From Modestobacter sp. (GTDB lineage Bacteria > Actinomycetota > Actinomycetes > Mycobacteriales > Geodermatophilaceae), in contig JAOPUQ010000098.1 of NCBI GenBank assembly GCA_025963425.1, positions 1 through 25,166 on the forward strand: DNA of 25,166 nucleotides, written 5' to 3'. Below the pieces are notes generated by a model, which did not search any database, was not told the origin of the DNA, and saw only the letters and a list, made by a program, of their open reading frames with translations. The stretch's first letter is position 1. Each line of letters starts with the position of its first letter. Below are positions 13,564-21,476 of the stretch, piece by piece. A program made the translations under genes and the position numbers.

Positions 13564-13875
13564 CGACCTCCCCCGGTGGTGCGACGACGGCCTCTGCCGT
13601 CGACTCTCCCCGGCCGGGGACCCGCCGCACGGCCGGTGGACGCCCGGGCGGGTCGTCACCGTCGTGCTGGGCGCGCTGCTCCTGCTCGCCTCCACCGGCC
13701 TGCTGCTGACCGGGTCGTCGACGACCTGCTCGGGAACGTCCGGTTGCCGGCGGACGGCAACTGGACGGTCGTGGTGATGCGGGCCGACGGGACGGCCGGT
13801 GTGGCTGCTGGGATGCAGGTCGCCGCGACGGTGCCAGCGCTGACCTGGGCGGCCGGGGGCCTGCTGGCGGGGGAC
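13560..13875 (+). pseudogene. Frameshifted relic of a small membrane protein linked to DUF4389
   Basis: A GTG at 13560 overlaps the DUF4389 stop by four bases and starts VTTSPGGATTASAVDSPRPG. The next recognisable piece is in another frame from 13652: VVTVVLGALLLLASTGLLLT, a membrane helix. The last piece is in a third frame around 13755-13875: GNWTVVVMRADGTAGVAAGM, then TVPALTWAAGGLLAG, another membrane helix. Such an N-terminal tail, helix, extracellular WTVVVMxADG segment and second helix resemble small proteins often encoded right after DUF4389 genes. The central extracellular part is missing. Two frameshifts and an internal loss imply a dead gene; the comparison to intact relatives is from memory. 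Confidence 0.6.
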
Positions 13876-13992
13876 CGGTGCCCCGGCCGGCATCACTCGG
13901 AGGGGGTGGAACCGTGTCCGGCCGCAGCCCGGGATGAGCCCGGCACGGTGACGTCGGAGCTCGCATCGGTGAGCCCTCGAACGCAGGGTCGG

Positions 13993-14889
13993 TCAGCCGG
14001 TCGCCTGGTCGCGGACCTGGCGGCGGTAGACGTCGAGGAAGGCCCGGCCGGCTGCTCCCCGCAGTGCCGGGTCCCGCATCGCGATGCCGAGTTCCCACTG
14101 CGGCGCGTCGGCGATGGTGGCCACCGCGACCTCGCCGAACACGGCATCGTCGATGCACGCCCGTGGTCCGTAGGAGATGCCCATGCCGCGCTGCACCATG
14201 GCGAGGACGCCGAACCACTCGTCGACCTCGAGCCGCACCTGCCGGCGCAGATCGCGCTCCTCGAGCATGCGATCGAACAGGTCGCGGACCCACCACCCCC
14301 GGGGCAGGTCGATGATCGGCTCGTCGAGGAGTTCCCGCACGTCCACCTCGTGCGCCCCGCCCAGACGGTGACCTGCCGGGCACACCACCCCGAGCGGCGT
14401 GCTCACCACCGGTTCGAACAGCAGGGCGGGGCTGGTGCGACGTGTCAGGGGTGTGATGGCGAGATCCACCTGCCCCTCGGCGACGAGCCCGACGAGGTCC
14501 CTCGCGCCGTCGTGCAGGACGTGCACCTGCACACCCGGGTGCCGGTCCTGGAACCGCCGGATCGCCACAACCGGGTCGACGCTCCTGGGAACGGCGACGG
14601 TCGCGATCCGGACCGAGCCCCGGAGCAGGCCCGTGACCTCGGAAACAGCGTCGTGCGCCCGGGCGGCGTCGTCGATCGCCGCTCGGGCCGGCTCGAGGAG
14701 CGCGCGGCCGGCGTCGGTGAGCTCGGCGCCGTGCCGCCCGCGGATGAACAGCTGCGTCCCGAGCTCCCGTTCGAGCCCCAGGAGTGACGCCGACAGGCTC
14801 GACTGCACCATGTAGAGACGCGCCGCGGCAGCGGTGAACGAGCCTTCCTCCACGACTGCGAGGAAGTACTCCAGCTGCCTGAGTTCCAC
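13993..14889 (-). CDS. LysR-family transcriptional regulator
   Basis: A 298-residue protein. Residues 1-62 are the LysR winged helix-turn-helix: LRQLEYFLAVVEEGSFTAAA, MVQSSLSASLLGLERELG, QLFIRGRHGAELTDAG. The effector-binding domain follows from about residue 90 (GSVRIATVAVPRSVDP, LVAEGQVDLAITPL, VDEWFGVLAMVQRGMGISYG). The GTG at 14889 is chosen because the domain begins there and GGAGG lies nine bases upstream. The same frame remains open far upstream through the antisense of the protease gene, which is not meaningful. It is divergent from the subtilisin-like protease across 231 bp, so it may regulate that gene, as LysR proteins often act on a divergent neighbour. The effector is unknown. 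Confidence 0.9.
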   Translation of the reverse strand: MELRQLEYFLAVVEEGSFTAAAARLYMVQSSLSASLLGLERELGTQLFIRGRHGAELTDAGRALLEPARAAIDDAARAHDAVSEVTGLLRGSVRIATVAVPRSVDPVVAIRRFQDRHPGVQVHVLHDGARDLVGLVAEGQVDLAITPLTRRTSPALLFEPVVSTPLGVVCPAGHRLGGAHEVDVRELLDEPIIDLPRGWWVRDLFDRMLEERDLRRQVRLEVDEWFGVLAMVQRGMGISYGPRACIDDAVFGEVAVATIADAPQWELGIAMRDPALRGAAGRAFLDVYRRQVRDQATG

Positions 14890-15036
14890 GAGCCATCGCC
14901 TCCGTCGATGCAACCCAGCGAAAACGCGTGATGAACGGGACGGCGCCGGCTGCCGACACCTGCAGTGCCCCCAACCGGGGCCGCTGTCGGGAACCGCGAG
15001 GAGCTCTCGCGCGCAGAAAGCATCCCACCGTCGACG

Positions 15037-15063
15037 CCGCACCGGCGATGACGGCCGGTGCGG
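15037..15063 (+). promoter_or_regulatory. 10-bp perfect hairpin upstream of the protease gene
   Basis: CCGCACCGGC (15037-15046) pairs with GCCGGTGCGG (15054-15063) around a seven-base loop. It ends 57 bp before the protease ATG in the LysR/protease divergent spacer. It may be an operator or leader structure. A ribosome site GGGAGG sits just before the ATG at 15121. Confidence 0.45.
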
Positions 15064-15120
15064 TCGTGCGTGTCGACGTCTCTCGCACCGCCAGCGAGAT
15101 GACACAGGGAGGACATCGAC

Positions 15121-16980
15121 ATGGGCATGGGCACGAGAGGGCGGGCACCAACTGCCCGGCGCTCGTTCGGGGCGAGCTGGAGGAGGCTGACCCGGCACGC
15201 GCGCCGCATCACGACGATCGCGACCGCCGCGGCGCTGGCCGTGGGGCTCGCCGGGCCCGCGGCGGCGCAGGCGTCGACGGACGCCTCCGCCGCACCGGTC
15301 TCGGTGATCGTCCGGCAGCTGCCGGGGGCGGGGAACGCTCCTGAGCAGGCGGTGTCCGCCGTCGGGGGCACCGTCGATCGGCCGCTGGGCATCATCGACG
15401 GCTTCAGTGCCACCGTGCCGGCCGACCGGCTGGATGTGCTGCGCACGGCGTCCGGCGTTCTGTCGGTCACCGAGAACGCCGCCGTCGAGTTGCACGACGC
15501 GGGCCCCGCAGCCGTCCAGAACGAGACCGGATCCCTGTACCGGATCACCCACGAGGTGACCGGCGCGACGGCGATGTGGGAGCGCGGCATCGTCGGTGTC
15601 GGTGTCGACGTCGCCCTCATCGACTCGGGTGTCGTGCCGGTCGACGGACTCCGGACCCGAGGAAAGATCGTGAACGGGCCGGACCTGTCCTTCGAGGCGC
15701 AGGCCTGCGACGACGAGGGCTGCCGTCCGGGGCCCGCGCGGAACCTGGACTCCTACGGGCACGGCACGCACATGGCCGGGATCATCGCCGGCCGGGACGA
15801 CGCGGCGTCGCCGGCGACCTACCGGGACCCGAACACCTTCATCGGGATGGCCCCGGGTGCGCGGGTCGTCAGCGTGAAGGTGGCCGACGCCAGCGGTGCG
15901 ACCGACGTGTCGCAGGTGATCGCCGGGATCGACTGGGTGGTGCAGAACCGCAACAAGAACGGGCTGAACATCCGGGTGCTCAACCTGTCCTTCGGCACAG
16001 ACGGCGTGCAGGACTACCAGCTCGACCCGCTCACCTACGCCGCCGAGGCGGCCTGGCACAGCGGGATCGTCGTCGTCGTCGCCGCCGGCAACGGCGGGTA
16101 CGGGACGGCGAAGCTGAACAACCCCGCCTACGACCCGTACCTGATCGCCGTGGGCGGCGCCGACAGCCGGGGCACCTACGGCGTCGCCGACGACGTCGTC
16201 CCGGCGTGGTCGAGCACGGGCGACGGCACCCGCAACCCCGACCTGGTCGCTCCGGGCGCCTCCGTGGTCAGCCTGCGCAGCCCGGGGTCCTACCTGGACA
16301 CCAGCTACCCGGGGGCGCGGTCCGGTGACCGGCTCTTCCGCGGCAGCGGCACGTCGCAGGCGGCGGCGGTCGTCTCCGGTGCCGCCGCGCTGCTGCTGCA
16401 GCAGCGTCCGCGGATGACGCCGGACCAGGTCAAGGCCCTGCTGATGAGCACCGCGCAGCCACTGCCGGAGGCCGACCCCATCGCCCAGGGCGACGGGATG
16501 CTCGACCTCCACGCGGCCCGGGACGCCGCCACCCCGCGGGCGGTGCAGACGTGGCCGCGTGCCACCGGGCTGGGCTCTTTGGAGGCCGCCCGTGGCTCGA
16601 TGAACCTCGAGTACGACGGTGCACGGCTCGAGGGGGAGTTCGACGTCCGGGGCAGGACGTGGGACCCGGTCGCGTGGTCCCGCGCTGCCGCAGCCGGCAC
16701 CACGTGGACGGGCGCGTCGCTCAAGGGGTCCACGACGAGCGACGGAGCCTGGAACGGCCTGGGCTGGTACGAGACCGGCCCGGCGACCGCGCTCGGGGGC
16801 TTCACGTGGTCGGGTCACAGCTGGTCCGGGATGACCTGGTCCGGGATGACCTGGGCCGGGCACAGCTGGTCGGGTCACAGCTGGTCCGGGCACAGCTGGT
16901 CCGGGCACAGCTGGTCGGGTCACAGCTGGTCCGGCGACAGCTGGTCCGGTCACAGCTGGTCCGGCGCGGGCTGGGGCTGA
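15121..16980 (+). CDS. Secreted subtilisin-like serine protease (S8) with C-terminal WSG pentad repeats
   Basis: A 619-residue protein. An Arg-rich N region and hydrophobic stretch ending in AGPAAAQA (about residue 50) form a Sec- or Tat-type signal peptide. Residues 58-125 resemble an I9-type propeptide (SVIVRQLPGAGNAPEQAV). The catalytic triad is Asp168 (ALIDSG), His214 (YGHGTHMAG) and Ser412 (GSGTSQAAA), with the oxyanion Asn324 (AAGNGGYG), so it should be active. After residue 480 a linker leads to eleven Trp-Ser-Gly-x-Ser/Thr pentads. The protein is exported and probably associates with the cell surface or self-assembles through the repeats; that is inference. It is divergent from a LysR gene, and its stop is 4 bp before a GGDEF-EAL start. 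Confidence 0.9.
   Translation: MGMGTRGRAPTARRSFGASWRRLTRHARRITTIATAAALAVGLAGPAAAQASTDASAAPVSVIVRQLPGAGNAPEQAVSAVGGTVDRPLGIIDGFSATVPADRLDVLRTASGVLSVTENAAVELHDAGPAAVQNETGSLYRITHEVTGATAMWERGIVGVGVDVALIDSGVVPVDGLRTRGKIVNGPDLSFEAQACDDEGCRPGPARNLDSYGHGTHMAGIIAGRDDAASPATYRDPNTFIGMAPGARVVSVKVADASGATDVSQVIAGIDWVVQNRNKNGLNIRVLNLSFGTDGVQDYQLDPLTYAAEAAWHSGIVVVVAAGNGGYGTAKLNNPAYDPYLIAVGGADSRGTYGVADDVVPAWSSTGDGTRNPDLVAPGASVVSLRSPGSYLDTSYPGARSGDRLFRGSGTSQAAAVVSGAAALLLQQRPRMTPDQVKALLMSTAQPLPEADPIAQGDGMLDLHAARDAATPRAVQTWPRATGLGSLEAARGSMNLEYDGARLEGEFDVRGRTWDPVAWSRAAAAGTTWTGASLKGSTTSDGAWNGLGWYETGPATALGGFTWSGHSWSGMTWSGMTWAGHSWSGHSWSGHSWSGHSWSGHSWSGDSWSGHSWSGAGWG
16807..16974 (+). repeat. Eleven tandem 15-bp units encoding W-S-G-x-S/T pentads
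   Basis: From the Trp codon at 16807 the sequence repeats every 15 bases eleven times up to the final Trp codon at 16972-16974. Encoded units are mostly WSGHS, with two WSGMT, one WAGHS, one WSGDS and one WSGAG. Copies differ by synonymous changes at the Ser and Gly codons, indicating selection on the peptide as well as duplication. Confidence 0.95.
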
Positions 16981-16984
16981 TCGC

Positions 16985-19639
16985 ATGACGACGACGATGA
17001 CGGACGGCCGCCCCGCAGCACGTCCGAGCCCGTTCTCGCTGACCCCTGGTCAGCGGATCACGCTGTTGATCGCGGCCGTGGCCGCTACCGCGGTGGCGCT
17101 GTTCGTCATCGTCGTCCGCGATCTCCCGCGGTTCGACGCCTCCCTCACCGTGCCGTGGCTGGTGTGGGTGGCGGCGTTCGCTGCCGGCGAGATCCTCGTG
17201 GTGCACGTCCACCTGCGGCGGGACTCGCACTCCCTCTCCCTGACCGACCTCGTGCTGGTCGCCGGCCTGTACATGGCTGAGCCGGCCGCACTGGTCACCG
17301 CGCTCGTGGTCGGTACCGCACTCGCGCTCGTGCTCCACCGCCGTCAGTTCGGTCTCAAGCTCGTCTTCAACCTCGCCCAGTTCGCGCTGGGTGGCTGCCT
17401 GGCCACCGTTGTCTTCGCCGCGCTGACCCAGGGCGCGGCGGGGTCGGGTCCCTGGACCTGGGCGGCCGCGCTGGCCGCCGTCGTGGTCACCACGCTCGGC
17501 GCCGACCTCTGCATCTTCGCCGCGATGTTCCTCTCCGGTGGCACGGTGGACGTGCGGGAGCTGTTCCGGATCGTCGCGCTCTCCATGCCCTTCACCCTCG
17601 GGGTCGCCACGGTGGGGCTGCTCGTCGTCCGTACGGCCGCGCACGACCCGGCTGCGCTGGTCCTGCTGGCCCCGCCCACGCTGCTCTTCATCGCCGCCTA
17701 CCGGGCCTACACCCGGGCCCAGCGGCAGGAGACCAACCTCCGACTGCTGCACGAGGTGACCTCGCTGCTGTACAACAGCGACGACGCCACGGCGGCGCTC
17801 ACCAACTTCCTCACCGCCGTGCGCGGGGCCTTCTCCGCCGGTATCGCCGAACTGGTGCTGCTCGACGACGACAACAGCGTCGCCACGGTCAGCCGGAGCC
17901 GGGACGGCCACGAGCCGGTCGCCCTGATGCCGCTGGAGCACACCGGGGATGCCGCTGCGCTGGTGCGCTGGGCCTCGGGTGCCGGCATGTCCACCACCCG
18001 CACCGGTGCCGGGCGGGGCACACCGCTGGACGGGTACGCGGTCCGGCGCGGTCTCAAGGACGCCATGGTCTCGGTGCTGCGCACGGAGAACCGGGTGCAC
18101 GGGCTGCTGGTCGTGGGCGACCGGCTGGGTGACGTGGCCACCTTCTCCGGCAGCGACCTGGCACTGCTGGAGACCTTCGCCCGGCACGTGGCGACGTCAC
18201 TGGACAGGGGCCGCCTGGAGCAGGACCTCCGGCTGGTCACCGAGCTCAAGGAGGAGCTGCGCCACCAGGCGATGCACGACGCCCTCACCGGTCTGCCCAA
18301 CCGGACCCTCTTCCTCGACCGGACGCAGCACGCGGTCCACCTGGCCGGTCGTAACGGTCTCTGGCCCGCGGTCCTGTACATCGACCTCGACGGCTTCAAG
18401 CCGGTGAACGACACCCACGGCCACGAGGCCGGCGACGTGCTGCTGCAGGCCTTCGCCGAACGGTTGAGCGACTGCCTGCGGTCGGCCGACACCGCCGCCC
18501 GCCTGGGCGGGGACGAGTTCGCCGTGCTCCTGCACGGGCCGATCGACCGGTCCGGCGTCGAGCACGTCCTCGACCGCATCCGCACCCAGCTGGACCTGCC
18601 CGTCGATCTGGGCGCGGGACGGGTCGCCACCGTCGGCGCGAGCATCGGCGTGGCCATCGCGGACGCCGCCATCGACGTCGACACGCTGATCCGGCATGCC
18701 GACATCGCGATGTACACCGCCAAGCGTGGCGGCGGGAGCAGCTCCACGTTCTACGAGGACGGGCTCGGCGACGAGGCCCCTGACCGGCCGGACCCGGCCG
18801 CCGAGCTGGCCGGCGCCCTGGACCGGGGCGAGTTCACCGTCGTCTACCAGCCGTTGGTGGACCTGCGGACCGGCCGCCCGGCCGGCGCCGAGGCGCTGGT
18901 CCGCTGGCAGCACCCCACCGAGGGCCACCGCCCGCCGGACACCTTCATCCCCCTCGCCGAGGAGACCGGCCTCATCACGGAGATCGGGGCCTTCGTGCTG
19001 CGCGACGCCTGCCGGCAGGCCGCCCGCTGGGTCGGGTCCTGCAGCGGTTCCACTCCACCGATGGTCACGGTCAACCTGTCCGCGCGGCAGGTGACCGACC
19101 CGCGGATCGTCGACCAGGTCGGCAGGGCGCTGGCCGAGGCGGGGCTCGACCCTGGCCGGCTGGTCCTCGAGATCACCGAGACCGTCCTGATGCAGGACCG
19201 GGATGCCGCGGCGACGACCCTGTGGCGGCTGAAGGCCCTCGGCGTCCGCATCGCCATCGACGACTTCGGGACCGGGTACTCCTCCCTGGCCTACCTCTGC
19301 CGCTTTCCGCTCGACATGCTGAAGGTCGCTCGCGAGTTCGTCGACGGCCTCGGGCGGGACGCCAACGCCGACGTCGTCACCCGCGCCGTCGTGGAGTTGG
19401 CCGGTGCCCTCGGGCTGCTCACGGTCGCCGAGGGCGTGGAGACCGAACAGCAGCACGAGCACGTGGCCGAGCTGGGCTGCGACCTCGCGCAGGGCTACCT
19501 GTTCTCGCGACCCGTCGACGCGGAGACGGTCCTGGCGCTCGTGTCCGGCCAGCGCGAGTCCGGCCGTACGCCGCGGCCGGCCGGCCCAGCGGTCGGCCTC
19601 GGGGCAGCCGGGTCCGCCGCGGAACTCACCATGTCCTAG
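16985..19639 (+). CDS. Membrane GAF-GGDEF-EAL cyclic-di-GMP enzyme
   Basis: An 884-residue protein. Residues 20-235 hold several membrane helices (ITLLIAAVAATAVALFVIVV, AALVTALVVGTALALVL, MPFTLGVATVGLLVV). A GAF-like domain covers about 245-410. The GGDEF motif is at 508-512, preceded by RSAD, a complete RxxD inhibitory site. The EAL motif is at 636-638, with VNLSARQ, LEITETVLM, IDDFGTGYSS, EGVET and QGYLF all present; the usual KID is KVA, with the Lys kept. Both cyclase and phosphodiesterase activities are possible. The ATG at 16985 follows the protease stop by 4 bp and has no clear ribosome site, so translational coupling to the protease gene is likely. Confidence 0.9.
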   Translation: MTTTMTDGRPAARPSPFSLTPGQRITLLIAAVAATAVALFVIVVRDLPRFDASLTVPWLVWVAAFAAGEILVVHVHLRRDSHSLSLTDLVLVAGLYMAEPAALVTALVVGTALALVLHRRQFGLKLVFNLAQFALGGCLATVVFAALTQGAAGSGPWTWAAALAAVVVTTLGADLCIFAAMFLSGGTVDVRELFRIVALSMPFTLGVATVGLLVVRTAAHDPAALVLLAPPTLLFIAAYRAYTRAQRQETNLRLLHEVTSLLYNSDDATAALTNFLTAVRGAFSAGIAELVLLDDDNSVATVSRSRDGHEPVALMPLEHTGDAAALVRWASGAGMSTTRTGAGRGTPLDGYAVRRGLKDAMVSVLRTENRVHGLLVVGDRLGDVATFSGSDLALLETFARHVATSLDRGRLEQDLRLVTELKEELRHQAMHDALTGLPNRTLFLDRTQHAVHLAGRNGLWPAVLYIDLDGFKPVNDTHGHEAGDVLLQAFAERLSDCLRSADTAARLGGDEFAVLLHGPIDRSGVEHVLDRIRTQLDLPVDLGAGRVATVGASIGVAIADAAIDVDTLIRHADIAMYTAKRGGGSSSTFYEDGLGDEAPDRPDPAAELAGALDRGEFTVVYQPLVDLRTGRPAGAEALVRWQHPTEGHRPPDTFIPLAEETGLITEIGAFVLRDACRQAARWVGSCSGSTPPMVTVNLSARQVTDPRIVDQVGRALAEAGLDPGRLVLEITETVLMQDRDAAATTLWRLKALGVRIAIDDFGTGYSSLAYLCRFPLDMLKVAREFVDGLGRDANADVVTRAVVELAGALGLLTVAEGVETEQQHEHVAELGCDLAQGYLFSRPVDAETVLALVSGQRESGRTPRPAGPAVGLGAAGSAAELTMS

Positions 19640-19805
19640 CGAGCCTGCGGCGCTGCACCCTCGGCGGTGACGACGCGCCGGTTTCCGCGGCAGCAGCCTG
19701 GGGATCCGCGACCTGCGCCGTCCGGCATCCCCGGCGCCCCGCGCCTCCGCCGCCCACCCCCCACCGCGCCGCCCGGTCCCGCAGAGCCCGCCGAGGAGGA
19801 CCACC

Positions 19806-21269
19806 GTGCCGACCCCGCCCCCGACCACCGCCCGGCCCGCACCCGAGCTCGCCGATGACGAGCTGCCGGCCAAGCAGGGACAACTGCTGCGCGAGCTCGG
19901 CGTCCTCGACCGACCCGCGGACGCCGAGCTCGGCGCCGCCCTGCGGCTGGCCTGCTCGCTGACCGGCGTGCCGTTCGCCGCGCTGAACCTGCTCGACACC
20001 GACCGGCAGCTGACCCTCGCCGCCGTCGGCGCCGACGCCGACGATGTGCCCCGCGCGCACTCCGTCTGCGCGCGCACCAGCCTGCAGCCCGGCGTCTTCT
20101 GGTCGGCGGACCTGTCGGCCGACCCGGCGTTCAGGCACCACCCGTTCGTCAACGGCGAAGTCGGCGCCCTGCGCTTCTACGCCAGCGCTCCCATCGACGT
20201 CGAGGACGTGCCCGTCGCCACCGTCTGCCTGTACGACACCCGGCCCCGGCACATCACCGACGAGCAGGTGCAGCAGCTGGCCGACGTCGCCGAACTGGCC
20301 CGCGGCGTCATCCTGCGCGGCCGCTACGTCCGCCGCGCCGCCGAGCTGGCCGCCGCCAGCGAGGACGCCCGGGCCGAACTGGCCCGCGCCCGGGCCTTCG
20401 ACCGGGCGCTGCTGGACTCCCTGTCGGTCGGCGTCGTCGCCTGTGACGCCACCGGGCGGCCCAGGTTGGTCAACAAGGTCATGCAGACCTGGCTGGACGA
20501 GCAGCACGCCGGCGAGCAGGCGCCGGGCCTCGGCTGTCACGAGCCCGTCCCCGACCAGCTCGTCCCGAACCTCTTCGAGGTCGACGGCGTCACCCCCGTC
20601 CACCACGGCCGCACCCCGATGAGCCGGGCGCTGCGCGGCGAGCTGGTCCGGGACGCCGAACAGGTCGCCGGAGCCCCCGGCCACCCGCGTCGGCGGACCC
20701 TCGCCAATGCCGAATCGGTCCATGACGACCGCGGCGCCCTGCTCGGCGCCGTCGTCACGGTCACCGATGTGACCCACCAGCGGGAGCTCGAGGCACGGCT
20801 GCGCGAGGCAGCGCTGCACGACCCGCTGACCGGCCTGCCCAACCGCAGCCTGCTGGTCGACCGGATCGATCAGGTCCTCACCGCCCAGCTACGCAGCGGG
20901 GCCCCCGCCGCGCTCATCTACTGTGACCTCGACGACTTCAAGGTCATCAACGACACCGCCGGGCACGCCGCCGGAGACGCCGCCCTCGGTTCCGCCGCCA
21001 CGGCCCTGCGCAGCGCGATCCGCGCCGACGACACCGTCGCCCGCATCGGCGGTGACGAGTTCGCCGTGCTCTGTCCCGGCCTGCAGACCGCGGAGGAGGC
21101 CCGCACGGTGATCGGTCGCATCCACACCGCCCTCGCCGATGGCGCCACGCCACTGCGGTGCAGCGCCGGCTTCGCGCTCACCGGTCCCGGCGACACCGCC
21201 GAGGCGCTGTTGGCCCGGGCCGACGGGCAGATGTACACCGTGAAGCGGGCCCGCCGCGCCGTCGGCTGA
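19806..21269 (+). CDS. GAF-PAS-GGDEF diguanylate cyclase (soluble)
   Basis: A 487-residue protein from GTG 19806, with GAGGAGG five bases upstream. Residues 20-165 are a GAF domain (LRLACSLTGVPFAALNLLDT, VCARTSLQPGVFWSADLSAD, RFYASAPIDV). Residues 190-315 are PAS-like (LLDSLSVGVVACDATGRPRL, GAVVTVTDVTHQRELEARLR). The cyclase domain follows, starting HDPLTGLPNRSLL. The GGDEF motif is at 415-419, preceded by RADD, an intact RxxD product-inhibition site. There is no membrane segment or EAL domain, so it should synthesise cyclic di-GMP in the cytoplasm. It lies 166 bp downstream of the GGDEF-EAL gene on the same strand; the spacer is GC-rich with no clear hairpin. Confidence 0.9.
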   Translation: MPTPPPTTARPAPELADDELPAKQGQLLRELGVLDRPADAELGAALRLACSLTGVPFAALNLLDTDRQLTLAAVGADADDVPRAHSVCARTSLQPGVFWSADLSADPAFRHHPFVNGEVGALRFYASAPIDVEDVPVATVCLYDTRPRHITDEQVQQLADVAELARGVILRGRYVRRAAELAAASEDARAELARARAFDRALLDSLSVGVVACDATGRPRLVNKVMQTWLDEQHAGEQAPGLGCHEPVPDQLVPNLFEVDGVTPVHHGRTPMSRALRGELVRDAEQVAGAPGHPRRRTLANAESVHDDRGALLGAVVTVTDVTHQRELEARLREAALHDPLTGLPNRSLLVDRIDQVLTAQLRSGAPAALIYCDLDDFKVINDTAGHAAGDAALGSAATALRSAIRADDTVARIGGDEFAVLCPGLQTAEEARTVIGRIHTALADGATPLRCSAGFALTGPGDTAEALLARADGQMYTVKRARRAVG

Positions 21270-21425
21270 CCGGCCGATCCCGGCTTCCCCCGGTGCCGCG
21301 CCGGCCCGGCAGCAAACCCGGTAGCACCGATCTCCAACCGCTGGCTCGAGGAGCGGTAGAGCCGCCATCGGGCCCGCCGGGTCAGGAGCCCACGCCCGGA
21401 CCCGGGGCAGGAACGACCTCGTGGA

Positions 21426-21460
21426 CGCGGTCGAGCTGACAGTCGGTCGACTCGACCGCG
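21426..21460. terminator. Probable bidirectional terminator hairpin between convergent genes
   Basis: CGCGGTCGAG (21426-21435) pairs with CTCGACCGCG (21451-21460) around a 15-base loop. It lies in the 207-bp convergent spacer between the soluble cyclase and the second GGDEF-EAL gene, 16 bp beyond the latter's stop. There is no T-run, as is common in this kind of genome. The rest of the spacer shows nothing. Confidence 0.5.
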
Positions 21461-21476
21461 GCGTCCGGCGCGGGGG

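Noticed and set aside
16807..16974. The 15-bp repeats considered as a CRISPR-like or regulatory array
   Set aside because: The units are contiguous without spacers, lie in frame inside a protease gene and encode a coherent pentad; they are protein repeats.
13993..16986. A 997-codon open frame on the reverse strand spanning the LysR gene and the antisense of the protease gene
   Set aside because: Only the last 298 codons resemble a protein family (LysR). The upstream part is antisense to a clear protease, has a Gly/Pro/Arg-rich composition, and repeats simply mirror the WSG repeats.
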